Below are positions 1-7,597 of a stretch of 32,072 nucleotides of DNA, in pieces. Both the position numbers and the translations under genes were made by a program. The notes under the pieces are model-generated. The model was not told where the DNA came from. It worked only from the letters and a program-made list of their open reading frames with translations, and did not search any database. Origin of the DNA: Stieleria sedimenti. GTDB taxonomy: Bacteria > Planctomycetota > Planctomycetia > Pirellulales > Pirellulaceae. The stretch lies in contig NZ_JANZKV010000056.1 in the NCBI RefSeq assembly GCF_025060895.1, positions 1-32,072 on the forward strand, in the 5' to 3' direction. Position 1 is the first letter of the stretch, and every line of letters begins with the position of its first letter.

Positions 1-329
1 GGTTTCCTCGGGCGCTTACACTACGGTTGCGAATCGAAAACTCCGCCGTCGCCCGTTTCCCACCGGAAAACGTCGTCCGCATCGCGGCAACAACATCGTG
101 GCGGAGCTGCTGGAACTCGGTGAGGTAGAAGTGGTCGGGCATGACTTAAGCATGGCGATCAGTAATCGAGGCTCAATAGCTGAGCTCCTATTCTTAGGAT
201 CCGCGGATACCCTGCGATTAGCCTGCTTCAGGGGGCTTCCGCGTAGCACCTCCACCCGTTTGAGGGTATAATCCGCGTGAGCTGAACTCCATTCCTTTTC
301 TCAAGCAGCACTTGGCAAGGTGAAGACGC
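1..329. other. Leading region without a supported gene
   Basis: No convincing complete gene is visible. Plus-strand frame 2 is open from the window edge to a TAA at 268-270 and could be the C-terminal end of a gene that starts outside the window, but its arginine-rich translation resembles no family I know. A minus-strand ORF at 16-255 is equally unconvincing. An AAGGTGAAG stretch just before 330 is a plausible ribosome site for the next gene. Confidence 0.3.
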
Positions 330-848
330 ATGAAAACTTGCAGCGTATTCGTATTCTTGGCGGCGTTGGTTTTTTCTTCTCCATCATTCGCCCAGGAATC
401 TTCCCCGGCGGACTTTCAGGAATTTCTTGATGCCTGGGAAGGCAGATGGACAGGCACGGGTACCGACATTGACGGAAATGAGATGGTGGGGCACGCCGAT
501 TGCCGCGTCGCCGGCGACGGCAACACGATGATTGTCAACGTGTACATGGGAGATGCATCTGGCATTTGGTTCATCGTGTACGACAGCAATGCGAAACGCA
601 TCCGCTCGCAGTGGGGGCAGTCGGATGGCGAAGCCACTCAGGCAATTCTTTACAAGGATGGAGAGGACTGGATACAGGAGGGGTCTGGCAGCAACGGCGA
701 AGGAAAGAAAATCACATACAAGCACCGGATTTCAATATCCGGTGATGGCCCCACGCATCGATGGACGCGAACTCTCATGGTTGATGGTGAAAAGAAAACC
801 GCGAAAGACACGTGGCAGCGGGTCGCTGGATCTTTCCAGGAAAAGTGA
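330..848 (+). CDS. Exported lipocalin-like (DUF1579-type) hypothetical protein
   Basis: A 172-aa protein with a clear signal peptide: MKTC, a hydrophobic core to about residue 18, and likely cleavage after SFA at residue 21, so it should be periplasmic or secreted. The mature part begins with a W-E-G-R-W-T-G-T-G motif, the first strand seen in small lipocalin-like barrels that measure ligand or are annotated DUF1579. It continues with alternating strands through W-F-I-V-Y-D and ends with R-W-T-R-T-L. No catalytic residues are recognisable. The ATG at 330 follows an AAGGTGAAG ribosome site. The next gene on the same strand begins 71 bp later and also encodes a small exported protein, so the two may be co-transcribed. 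The function is unknown; the fold assignment is inference from the W-x-G motif and length. Confidence 0.75.
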   Translation: MKTCSVFVFLAALVFSSPSFAQESSPADFQEFLDAWEGRWTGTGTDIDGNEMVGHADCRVAGDGNTMIVNVYMGDASGIWFIVYDSNAKRIRSQWGQSDGEATQAILYKDGEDWIQEGSGSNGEGKKITYKHRISISGDGPTHRWTRTLMVDGEKKTAKDTWQRVAGSFQEK

Positions 849-919
849 GCTGTTGAGGCTTTTCTTCTCTACGTCGTACCACAGATACTCGTTTCACCAC
901 TCTTCCTGAAAGTTCACCC

Positions 920-1375
920 ATGAAAACCGTCACAACATTTGTACTGGGACTCGCCATTGTTGCTCTATTCGCGTCACGTGAAACGCAAGCGGATCACCAT
1001 CACGACGCCGACAAAATCGCCATTCTGAAGATTGAGAAAGATTGGGCACAGGCCATGGTGGATGGTGATGGTGCCTGGTTCAAGAAAACACTAACCGATG
1101 ATTTCAAGATCGTACTGCCTGAAGGGGAGGTCTGGGATCGAGACAAGTTTGCGGATGCCTGGACCACAGGCCTGATCGACTGTTCGAAGTGTGATGTCGA
1201 GGACCTTGATGTTCGTTTTTTTGGCGATACAGCAATTGTGATCGGGCAGGGAAAAGTTGCTGGCACTGCGAACGGCAAAGCCTTCGAACATGTCGAGAAA
1301 TGGACCGACGTCTACGTCAAAACGGATGACGTCTGGAAAAGCGTTTCATGCCATGTATGCAAAATGAAGGACTGA
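920..1375 (+). CDS. Exported SnoaL-like/DUF4440 (NTF2-fold) protein
   Basis: A 151-aa protein with a signal peptide (MKTVTTF, hydrophobic core to about residue 17, probable cleavage near residue 24 before DHHHD). The remainder reads as one NTF2-like alpha+beta cone. An amphipathic helix with I-E-K-D-W-A-Q-A-M-V-D-G-D is followed by the L-T-D-D-F strand, then G-E-V-W-D-R-D-K-F, and a beta-sheet ending in W-K-S-V-S-C-H-V. That order is typical of the DUF4440/SnoaL-like family, whose members bind small ligands or act as minor enzymes. The histidine cluster HHHD just after the cleavage site could bind metal, but this is not established. A C-terminal C-H-V-C motif is also present. The exact function cannot be read from sequence. 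Confidence 0.8.
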   Translation: MKTVTTFVLGLAIVALFASRETQADHHHDADKIAILKIEKDWAQAMVDGDGAWFKKTLTDDFKIVLPEGEVWDRDKFADAWTTGLIDCSKCDVEDLDVRFFGDTAIVIGQGKVAGTANGKAFEHVEKWTDVYVKTDDVWKSVSCHVCKMKD

Positions 1376-1565
1376 ATCCTTCACGGCAAATAGATTAACG
1401 ATAGCGGCAGTCTTCATGAGATTCACCCTGCGCTGTCGTCACTTGGTCTACTTGCTCGCCGGTGTGAAGTCTGATTGCCAGTTTTCATTGTTTTGAATCT
1501 AGGGATATTGCGAACACGGTCACCGATTCGAAACTGCAATCGTGACCCACTTACACGGAGACACT

Positions 1566-2396
1566 ATGCCAACCTACAGCTACAAAAAGCATCAAGTCAC
1601 GATAAGTGCGGCAGGCGAGATTATTGTAAAACGAGGTGATACCGTATCGGGATACTGCGCCGCGATTTATCAAGCATCGCCGCCATCCACGCGTGCACAT
1701 TGGTCGGAGTTCGGCCGAAAAGATCACGCCGGCACAATTCGACCACTGTTGGATCCAAATAGAATCAAAGTCGGAGAAACGCTCTACCATTTCCCTTCCA
1801 TTCAAAAAACGAAGAGAGAAAAAAAGGTAGATGCAAATCAAATGACTGTCAGACTGAATCGGCTGAAATTGCTGAGAGAAGACGGCATCAGCATCTACAG
1901 TCGAATCGAAGAAGAACTTTTGCAACAGAAGAAGGATGTCGACAATTTCAGCCTTGGCCTCGACATGGCGGGTGTGGTCGCGACCGCGGTTGTCACTGGG
2001 TGGGGGCAGGTGGCAAAAGCTTTTAAATCTAGCGCAAATGTTGTAGACGACGTAACAAAGGCAATTCTGAAACGCAGCTGGGGCGTTGGCTTTCAACCTC
2101 AGAATCAAGGTGCTGTTCAGGGAGTAGCTCAAAACCTGGTGAACAGTGGCGACAATATGGTTCCAGATGATAGCGACCACACTGTTGTTGCATTGGGAAA
2201 AATCCTTGTCGGCTCGTTCGTTGACATGTCTTCGCCGTCATTTTGGTCAAAGAAAATGGCTGGTGGAGACCCCAAAGAAGAACTCAACAGGGCTATCGAG
2301 ATGAATCAAAGAAATCGAGCATCTTTTCTTTCGAAGATCGACGGTGCGATTAGGCAGAGTGAATCTCTACTCGCTCAGGCGAGAAAAAATGACTGA
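1566..2396 (+). CDS. LysM-like domain hypothetical protein
   Basis: A 276-aa protein using the ATG at 1566, which has GGAG five bases upstream. A GTG at 1542 would add eight residues but has no ribosome site. Residues 1-75 contain V-K-R-G-D-T-V-S-G-Y-C and, further on, I-K-V-G-E-T-L-Y-H-F-P. This is the 'GDT...L/I...I..G..L..P' pattern of a LysM-like module. A basic, helical linker follows (K-R-E-K-K-V-D). The middle has a Gly/Ala/Val-rich hydrophobic stretch near 135-150 that could be a membrane-active or buried helix. The C-terminus is Gln/Asn-rich and helical. There is no signal peptide. The coding DNA is visibly richer in A/T than the flanking genes, which hints at acquisition. LysM modules bind peptidoglycan or sit in phage-tail-like machines; neither role is shown here. 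Confidence 0.7.
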   Translation: MPTYSYKKHQVTISAAGEIIVKRGDTVSGYCAAIYQASPPSTRAHWSEFGRKDHAGTIRPLLDPNRIKVGETLYHFPSIQKTKREKKVDANQMTVRLNRLKLLREDGISIYSRIEEELLQQKKDVDNFSLGLDMAGVVATAVVTGWGQVAKAFKSSANVVDDVTKAILKRSWGVGFQPQNQGAVQGVAQNLVNSGDNMVPDDSDHTVVALGKILVGSFVDMSSPSFWSKKMAGGDPKEELNRAIEMNQRNRASFLSKIDGAIRQSESLLAQARKND

Positions 2397-2518
2397 CGCC
2401 TGGGGTTCCCGCAATAAGGTGCAAGGGTCAGAAACCAATTTAGACATCGATAAATGAGTGAGGCCGCTTTCACCCAGGTCGTCAGAGAACCGAATCACTT
2501 TCCTTCTGCATTCAGCTC

Positions 2519-2752
2519 ATGACTAAGACTTGCAACACTACCGAGACAGCCGAAATCTTGAAGTGCTCGCGGGATCAGGTGCGGTCCTTGATCCCATCTG
2601 GCCGCTTGCACGGCGTGAATATCTCTCTCGGTTCCCAACGCGCAAGATGGATCGTTCCAGCTTCAGCAATTGAGGATTTTCTTGCGCCCAGAGTCCAGCC
2701 TCCACCTCCACTGCGGCGAAAAAAGCATCGAAGGAAACAATGGATCACGTGA
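2519..2752 (+). CDS. Small helix-turn-helix (excisionase/MerR-type) protein
   Basis: A 77-aa protein. Residues 5-53 match the HTH_17/excisionase pattern: T-E-T-A-E-I-L-K-C-S-R-D-Q-V-R-S-L-I as the turn helices, then G-R-L-H-G, a strand, R-W-I-V-P, and the closing helix A-I-E-D-F-L. The C-terminal 20 residues are Pro/Arg/Lys-rich. Such proteins bind DNA as recombination directionality factors or small repressors. It lies just upstream of the HEPN-type pair on the same strand and could regulate it. A true excisionase role is doubtful because no integrase is next to it; the integrase remnant is about 14 kb away and has its own HTH neighbour. Confidence 0.75.
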   Translation: MTKTCNTTETAEILKCSRDQVRSLIPSGRLHGVNISLGSQRARWIVPASAIEDFLAPRVQPPPPLRRKKHRRKQWIT

Positions 2753-2858
2753 GGAGAAGGCAAAAGGGACGTGCGTTAAAATGGAAGCTTAGGCGATTGC
2801 GTCTTCCGATTCTGCCAATTCGCACCACCGATCTACTTCTGCGCACGGAAATCAGCAC

Positions 2859-3458
2859 TTGATCACGTCAACGACCTCTGAGCTCTCAACATTGTCCGCA
2901 ACGGTCTTCCAGAAGATCGGTAGAAACGTTTTCTATCTGCAGAAGATTGAAGGGATGCTGAAAGTACTGGTCGCCCAATGCGACGTCTCCAGCACCGCCA
3001 GCGAGATCGTGGATCTTATCCGGCAGTTGCATCAACCTTCATCGAAGAAGACCCTGGGCGGCTTACTAACGGAATTCTTCGAACGACTTTATTCGGACAT
3101 TCCGGATCCGGAAAGGCCGAAAGGCACAGACGGGTCGTGGCTTGCCTTTGGCTTTCGACTGGGAAGTTCGGATGATGCCATTCAAAAAGAGGTGAGCCTA
3201 TTCACAGAGGTCCTAAATGAACGGAATCACCTGATTCATCACGAGCTGCCTTTTTGTACCCTGCAAACACAGCATGAGTGTTCGCAGCTAGCGGCACGCT
3301 TGGACGATCAGCTTGTCAACATCGCAACTGCGCACGAAATTCTGAGCGAGCATTTGGCTTTCGTCAACGAAATGAAGTCACAATTGCCGGACATCCTGCG
3401 TCAGGTAATCGATCATGAACAAGAGTCAGATCTTCAAAGTTCAGTTGTTAGGTCTTGA
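2859..3458 (+). CDS. Candidate HEPN-domain protein (possible RNase toxin)
   Basis: A 199-aa protein with no close named family that I recognise. It is almost entirely helical. Residues 121-128 read E-R-N-H-L-I-H-H, which contains R122-N123-x3-H127. This fits the R-(N/D/H)-x3/4-H catalytic motif of HEPN ribonucleases found in toxins and abortive-infection proteins. The N-terminal half (F-Q-K-I-G-R-N-V-F-Y-L-Q-K-I-E) is a long amphipathic helix pair as in such all-alpha folds. The start is TTG at 2859 with GGAA about nine bases upstream; no in-frame ATG lies between the preceding stop (2790) and this TTG. It overlaps the next gene by four bases, so the two are translationally coupled. The HEPN call is inference from motif and secondary structure. 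Confidence 0.55.
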   Translation: MITSTTSELSTLSATVFQKIGRNVFYLQKIEGMLKVLVAQCDVSSTASEIVDLIRQLHQPSSKKTLGGLLTEFFERLYSDIPDPERPKGTDGSWLAFGFRLGSSDDAIQKEVSLFTEVLNERNHLIHHELPFCTLQTQHECSQLAARLDDQLVNIATAHEILSEHLAFVNEMKSQLPDILRQVIDHEQESDLQSSVVRS

Positions 3459-3889
3459 GTCGCGAAACACTTCAACAGATCTACGAGTGCCACTACTCGG
3501 AGGAGCCAACCGAACGGATGCGCGCGGCTAATCTGTTGTCCGACTTGAGGGCTTGGTGCAAGGTGAACGGTTGCTACATCGACCAAGTTATTCGCGAGGC
3601 TGCCTCGGCAATTGCATTTCCATTAGAAACGACTCGTACAACGCCGAGCATAATGTGGATGGATGAGGATGTTCTCTGTTCCAACGATCCGATTCCGTCA
3701 CCACTAGGGCTTCAACGTCGCGCTGCTACTGTTGACGCGATACTCGATTTTCATGACAAGAATCGCAGAATTGCGCTGGACATGATTGCTGTCGATTTGC
3801 TCAGGTCCCTTCAGCATCGCCCGTCTTTGTTTTATGACTGCGCCGAGATTGCAGACCAAATATTTGAGGCGTTGGTGAAAATGGACTGA
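3455..3889 (+). CDS. Unknown protein coupled to the HEPN-type gene
   Basis: A 144-aa protein starting with TTG at 3455, overlapping the stop of the preceding gene (TTGA). No family is recognised. It is mostly helical: residues 1-50 (S-E-E-P-T-E-R-M-R-A-A-N-L-L-S-D-L) form one helical block. A short insert with W-M-D-E-D follows, and then a second helical block containing D-A-I-L-D-F-H-D-K-N-R-R. There is no signal peptide or membrane segment. Being coupled to a candidate toxin, it could be an antitoxin or partner subunit, but nothing in the sequence proves it. The TTG start lies inside the upstream gene, so its translation probably depends on that gene being translated. It is followed by a 64-bp convergent gap. 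Confidence 0.6.
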   Translation: MSRETLQQIYECHYSEEPTERMRAANLLSDLRAWCKVNGCYIDQVIREAASAIAFPLETTRTTPSIMWMDEDVLCSNDPIPSPLGLQRRAATVDAILDFHDKNRRIALDMIAVDLLRSLQHRPSLFYDCAEIADQIFEALVKMD

Positions 3890-3953
3890 GGACGGATCAA
3901 GATAGAACCGTGTTGGAGTCCTCTCGTCATTTGTAGAATGATCGACGTTATTC

Positions 3954-4163
3954 CTACCCACCCCCCTTCCGCCCCAACCAAGACTTCCGCATCGCAATCC
4001 GAACCGGAGCGGCATCGAGCGAAACCACACTCTTTCGCTCTGGTCGGAACCCGCAGTTTCCGCAGCGGTAGTAACGGGTCCGTGTGTTGAACTTGCGGTT
4101 GACGCGGGTCGTTTCGACTCGCAGGGTTCCTTTTTGACAGACCGGGCACAGGTCGTCGCTCAT
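3954..4163 (-). CDS. Small zinc-ribbon protein of a prophage remnant
   Basis: A 69-aa protein beginning M-S-D-D-L-C-P-V-C, with two C-x2-C pairs (C6/C9 and, near residue 32, C-G-N-C-G-F-R) typical of a zinc ribbon. The ATG at 4163 overlaps the last codon of the terminase-like reading frame (ATGA), the tight coupling usual in phage late operons. The C-terminus ends in basic W-L-G-R-K-G-G-G. A longer in-frame extension to 4337 is only the terminase read in another frame. It could be a structural or regulatory phage protein, and it appears intact although its neighbour is broken. Confidence 0.6.
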   Translation of the reverse strand: MSDDLCPVCQKGTLRVETTRVNRKFNTRTRYYRCGNCGFRPERKSVVSLDAAPVRIAMRKSWLGRKGGG

Positions 4164-4794
4164 GATCGTCGCCTCCGGATGAATCGGCCTTGAGTGTTTG
4201 GCTTGCGGACGAAACCGCCCGAGGACGGCTTCGCGGCAGGTTGCTGCTTTGGGGAGGACGCGAGCTTGGTTTGGCGTTGCAGCCGTTGGTCGCGGTTCTC
4301 GGCCGGGAAGCGGCGTTCTTTGGGCTGGCGTTCCCATTTGCTGTTGGTGAACACTTCGGCCGCGGTCCGCGCGTAGCGGAAGACGTCGCGGAAGTCGACC
4401 GGGATCGTTGACTCGTCGATCCGGACGTGCTTGCCTTCGAGTGGGGTGTAGCGTTCGTTGAGCAGCTGATCGAACAAGTCCAGGTCGCCGACGACCTGAC
4501 GCGGCAGGATGATCGAAATGGTGTCTGCAGCCACGTCGCCACGTCGTTCCAGCTTGGCACGGTGCCGTGCTGAATCAGGTACCCGATCTTGTCCCGGTCT
4601 CAGCCGAACGTGCCGACGACAAAATGGTCCAACTGGACATCGACCGCCGTCGTGACGAACACCACCGGCTTCGGCACCATACCGACGTCCCAGTCGCCGA
4701 CACACAGTCGCTGGGCCAGTTCCTCCGACTTCATCTGAACCACCAGCGGAACCCAGGGCATTCCACGCGAATTGTTCTCGAACGACCGTTCGGA
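4160..4794 (-). pseudogene. Terminase large subunit (GpA family), C-terminal fragment
   Basis: Reading leftward from the insertion-sequence edge, the frame gives F-E-N-N-S-R-G-M-P-W, then P-V-V-F-V-T-T-A-V-D-V-Q-L-D-H-F-V-V-G-T-F-G. This matches the GpA-type 'F-N-x-x-L-G-x-P-W' joint and the first nuclease-domain strand 'V-D-V-Q'. An in-frame TGA at 4600-4602 stands where Trp is expected; the frame then continues D-R-D-K-I-G-Y-L-I-Q-H-G-T-V-P-S-W. A frameshift around 4510-4545 moves the sense into the frame T-I-S-I-I-L-P-R-Q-V-V-G-D, ending H-V-R-I-D-E and D-V-F-R-Y-A-R, the region of the second nuclease Asp. The C-terminal tail is Lys/Arg/Gln-rich. The gene packaged phage DNA into capsids; here it is dead. 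The other part lies at 8172-8494. Confidence 0.7.
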
Positions 4795-4814
4795 GTAAGC
4801 GTTCTATCTGCCCA
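4795..4814 (+). repeat. IS66 left inverted repeat
   Basis: GTAAGCGTTCTATCTGCCCA. It is the exact reverse complement of 8152-8171 and marks the left end of the element, 54 bp before the tnpA start. Confidence 0.9.
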
Positions 4815-4867
4815 TGTTGACCGGCTGGTTAGCGTGATGGGTTTCTTTCCACTCTCAGGAGAAACCC

Positions 4868-5233
4868 ATGCCGCAGTTTCCCAACCCGCAGCTCGCACAG
4901 CAGTGGCGTGACCGTATTGAACGGTTCGCCCAATCCGACCTAACGGTCGCCGATTTCTGTGATCGTGAAGGCTATTCGGTCGCCTCATTCTATCAGTGGC
5001 GGCGTAAGTTGCGTTTCTCTGTTCTCGTTGACCCGTCAGCCCCCAGCGATCGACCGGCCTCGTTCGTCGCTGTTGAGCTTCAATCTGGCGCGATGGAAGC
5101 GGCCCAACTGAATGGCCTGGAAATTGAATTGCCTGGTGGGGCCGTTGCTCGCCTCGACCAGAACGCCACCGACGAGCAGCAACGCAGACTGATCAAGAAC
5201 GTCGTCGAGGCACTCAGCGAGGTGGCATCGTGA
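4868..5233 (+). CDS. tnpA: IS66 accessory protein TnpA
   Basis: A 121-aa protein, the usual size for the IS66 first ORF. The N-terminal half is a helix-turn-helix of the IS66 TnpA/transposase-8 type: Q-Q-W-R-D-R-I-E-R-F, then L-T-V-A-D-F-C-D-R-E-G-Y-S-V-A-S-F-Y-Q-W-R-R-K-L, the recognition part. The C-terminal half ends in a basic helix, Q-Q-R-R-L-I-K-N-V-V-E-A-L. The ATG at 4868 has a good AGGAG ribosome site six bases upstream. It overlaps tnpB by four bases. It is thought to help the transposase bind the element ends; a direct role is known only from family studies. Confidence 0.93.
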   Translation: MPQFPNPQLAQQWRDRIERFAQSDLTVADFCDREGYSVASFYQWRRKLRFSVLVDPSAPSDRPASFVAVELQSGAMEAAQLNGLEIELPGGAVARLDQNATDEQQRRLIKNVVEALSEVAS

Positions 5234-5592
5234 TCGCACTTGCACCCACCACACGGATCTTTGTCTACACCGAGGCGACCGATATGAGGAAGAGTTTCAA
5301 TGGCTTGTCCGGACTCGTCACAGAACATTTCCAGGTCGACTTGTTCTCTGGTCATCTGTTCGTCTTTTTCAACCGTCGGCGCGACTATGTCAAGATTCTG
5401 ATGTGGGACTGTGATGGCCTGGCTCTCTGGTCCAAGCGACTCGAAAGTGGAAGCTTCGAGAAGATTGTCTCCGAGGAACAAGGCAGCTTCGAAATCGATT
5501 CCGCCGGCCTGGTCATGATGCTCCGGGGCGTGCAGATCGAAGGATCGCAACGACGTAAACGCTACTCGATCGACCAGTCGCAGGCGGCCTGA
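5230..5592 (+). CDS. tnpB: IS66 accessory protein TnpB
   Basis: A 120-aa protein with the highly conserved IS66 Orf2 signature: the T-x-x-T-D-M-R-K-S-F-N-G-L-S-G-L-V segment near residues 14-30, F-S-G-H-L-F-V-F-F-N-R-R-R-D, and V-K-I-L-M-W-D-C-D-G-L. The GTG start overlaps the tnpA stop (GTGA), implying translational coupling. The length fits the family. It is required for transposition in characterised IS66 elements, with a biochemical role not fully known. It is followed by a strong intrinsic terminator before tnpC. Confidence 0.95.
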   Translation: MIALAPTTRIFVYTEATDMRKSFNGLSGLVTEHFQVDLFSGHLFVFFNRRRDYVKILMWDCDGLALWSKRLESGSFEKIVSEEQGSFEIDSAGLVMMLRGVQIEGSQRRKRYSIDQSQAA

Positions 5593-5623
5593 CCACGTCA
5601 AGCAAATCTTTCTTAAAAGCGTC

Positions 5624-5660
5624 AACGCAAGGCTGATCGAAGCCTTGCGTTTTTTGTTTT
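5624..5660 (+). terminator. Intrinsic terminator between tnpB and tnpC
   Basis: A perfect 11-bp stem (5624-5634 with 5641-5651, arm AACGCAAGGCT), a six-base loop GATCGA, and a T-rich tail TTTTTTGTTTT. This is a textbook rho-independent terminator pointing along the transposase genes. It would reduce read-through from tnpAB into tnpC, whose ATG is 19 bp downstream. Confidence 0.85.
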
Positions 5661-5678
5661 GATGACGATAACAGCGGC

Positions 5679-7307
5679 ATGGCTGCTTCGGAAAACAAAG
5701 ACGACTTGCAAAGCGTGTTGAGGGTCAACGCTGAGCTGATTGAAACGGTTGAACGATTGCAGAAAGCCAACCAACAACTCCGCGAAGAACTGGAACTCTA
5801 TCGTCGCAAATTCTTCGGCAGGTCATCTGAGCGGCACGTCGAAGATGACTCGCAATTGCGTCTGTTCGACTTAGGTGAGCAGCAAGCCGAGAACGACGAT
5901 GCCGAAGACGATGAAGCAACCCAGCCAGGCCGACGTCGTCGCAAGAAGAAGTCTGAGAAGCTGCCAGACCATCTCAAACGCAAGGTCATCGAAGCGGACG
6001 TTCCGGTCGAACAGCGAATCTGTCCTTGCTGTGATGAAGAGATGCCGATTGTGGGCACCGACATCAGCAATCGATTGGATTTTATCCCCGCAGAGTTTTT
6101 CGTTTGGGAGATCCATCGCCATAAACGTGCATGCTGCAATTGCAAAGAATCGATCGCTCAGGTGCCTGCCGGCGAGGAACCCTGCGGCCTGACAACGCCG
6201 ATCCCCGGCAGCGATTATGGCTTCGGTGTTTACACGCAGTTGATCGTCAATAAATTCGCCGATCATCTACCGCTCTATCGCGGAGAAGACATCTTCGCCC
6301 GCGCCGGGATGCTGATCCCTCGCAACACACAGTTTGGGATGCTTGCGAACATCGCGGCATTGGCCGGCGTGGTGGTGGAACTGATGAAGTCGCGAATCGT
6401 CTCAGGCGATGTGCTGGGTGTGGATGATACGTCGGTTCGTCTGCAGGATCACAGTTTGCCGGGCAAGATGCGGACTGCACGATTCTGGCTGTACCGAGGC
6501 CGTGAGGATCATCCGTATAACGTGTTCGATTTCACAGAAAGCCGCGGGCGTGACGGCCCCGGCAAATTCCTTCGTGATTTTCGCGGCCACGCGGTGGTCG
6601 ATGCTTATGGAGTCAACGACGGAGTCTATCTGGGAGCACAGGATCAGATCTTTGCCGCGTGCTGCAATGCGCACGCACGTCGAAAGTTCGTCGAAGCCAG
6701 ACCGAACGACCCGGTCGCCGCTGCGCAGGCACTGGCGTTTTACCGTGGCTTGTACAATGTTGAAGATCGCGCGCGGGAAGCATCGGTGGCTGAACGCCTG
6801 GAACTGCGCCAGAGCGACTCCGTGCCGATCATGAATGACCTTCATGACTGGTTACTGCAGATGAATGATGATCGCCGAGTGCTTCCGAAGAGCTCGATGG
6901 GCAAGGCGGTGCGTTATGCATTAAACCAGTGGGACGAGTTGTCGGTGTTCCTCGGCGACGGCGCGATCCCGATTGACAATAATGCGACTGAAAACGAACT
7001 TCGCCGCTTGACGATCGGTCGAAAGAACTGGTTGTTCGTCGGCTCGAACCGAGGAGGCCGAGTGGCGGCGACAATGTATAGCCTGGTGTCTTCGGCGGCA
7101 CGGCATCACTTGGATGTGTGGGCCTACGTGGACGATTGCCTTCGCCAGTTGGCACGTGGCAGCACAGATTACGAACGCCTGCTTCCAGACGTGTGGCGAA
7201 AGGAACACCCGGAGTCGATCCGTCCGTACCGCGACGCCGAGCAGAAGGCGCGACGCTTGACCACACAACAACGTCGAACGCGTCGCCGCGAGGCGAGGGT
7301 GGCGTGA
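5679..7307 (+). CDS. tnpC: IS66 transposase TnpC
   Basis: A 542-aa protein, full length for the family. It has an N-terminal coiled coil (about residues 10-45, leucine zipper-like, V-E-R-L-Q-K-A-N-Q-Q-L). The basic T-x-R-R-x-F-G-R-S-S-E-R-type motif reads Y-R-R-K-F-F-G-R-S-S-E-R here, and an acidic plus Lys/Arg linker follows. A zinc-finger C-P-C-C plus C-C-N-C lies near residues 115-150. The DDE catalytic core has D249 (G-V-D-D-T-S-V), D308 (V-V-D-A-Y-G) and E438 (N-A-T-E-N-E-L-R), all present. The C-terminus has L-F-V-G-S-N-R-G-G and the IS66 C-terminal module. No internal stop or frameshift was seen. It overlaps the next ORF by one base. Confidence 0.96.
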   Translation: MAASENKDDLQSVLRVNAELIETVERLQKANQQLREELELYRRKFFGRSSERHVEDDSQLRLFDLGEQQAENDDAEDDEATQPGRRRRKKKSEKLPDHLKRKVIEADVPVEQRICPCCDEEMPIVGTDISNRLDFIPAEFFVWEIHRHKRACCNCKESIAQVPAGEEPCGLTTPIPGSDYGFGVYTQLIVNKFADHLPLYRGEDIFARAGMLIPRNTQFGMLANIAALAGVVVELMKSRIVSGDVLGVDDTSVRLQDHSLPGKMRTARFWLYRGREDHPYNVFDFTESRGRDGPGKFLRDFRGHAVVDAYGVNDGVYLGAQDQIFAACCNAHARRKFVEARPNDPVAAAQALAFYRGLYNVEDRAREASVAERLELRQSDSVPIMNDLHDWLLQMNDDRRVLPKSSMGKAVRYALNQWDELSVFLGDGAIPIDNNATENELRRLTIGRKNWLFVGSNRGGRVAATMYSLVSSAARHHLDVWAYVDDCLRQLARGSTDYERLLPDVWRKEHPESIRPYRDAEQKARRLTTQQRRTRRREARVA

Positions 7308-7597
7308 TGACGAACCTGACCGAGCGAATCCAACTGACGCGCGAACATCGTGACTTGATCCTGAAGTACGGCTACGTCTCAGGCCGTTTGGAGACGTCGC
7401 TGCGTCGCTGGCCGAAGGATCAAGTGATTCGCCGGGTGGGAATGACACGGGTCGAGCTGCAGTGGCTAATCGGCGACCTGAGTCACGTGTGCGTCAAAGG
7501 CAAAGCGGGTTCCGATGTCGAAGCGGTTGCTGACCTGTGCGACCACCTCGAATACGCCCAGCAAACCGGGGATGGCGATCTCGACATTCTATGGTGA
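7307..7597 (+). CDS. Small ORF linked to IS66 transposase
   Basis: A 96-aa protein starting at ATG 7307 within the tnpC stop (TGATG), so it is co-translated with the transposase. It contains L-T-R-E-H-R-D-L-I-L-K-Y-G-Y-V, then V-I-R-R-V-G-M-T-R-V-E-L-Q-W-L-I-G-D-L, a possible helix-turn-helix, and an acidic C-terminus ending D-L-D-I-L-W. It is not one of the three canonical IS66 genes. I recognise no named domain. It lies inside the inverted repeats, so it travels with the element and could be a regulator of transposition. Confidence 0.75.
   Translation: MTNLTERIQLTREHRDLILKYGYVSGRLETSLRRWPKDQVIRRVGMTRVELQWLIGDLSHVCVKGKAGSDVEAVADLCDHLEYAQQTGDGDLDILW

Noticed and set aside
16-255. 79-aa minus-strand ORF at the window start
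   Set aside because: Low-complexity Ser/Arg translation and no motif; the opposite strand is open just as long.
2519-2752. HTH gene as the excisionase of the integrase remnant
   Set aside because: It is about 14 kb away on the opposite strand; another excisionase-like gene (16842-17078) sits directly beside the integrase.
4600-4602. TGA in the terminase read as selenocysteine recoding
   Set aside because: GpA terminases have no selenoprotein form known to me, and a frameshift follows nearby, so simple decay is the better explanation.
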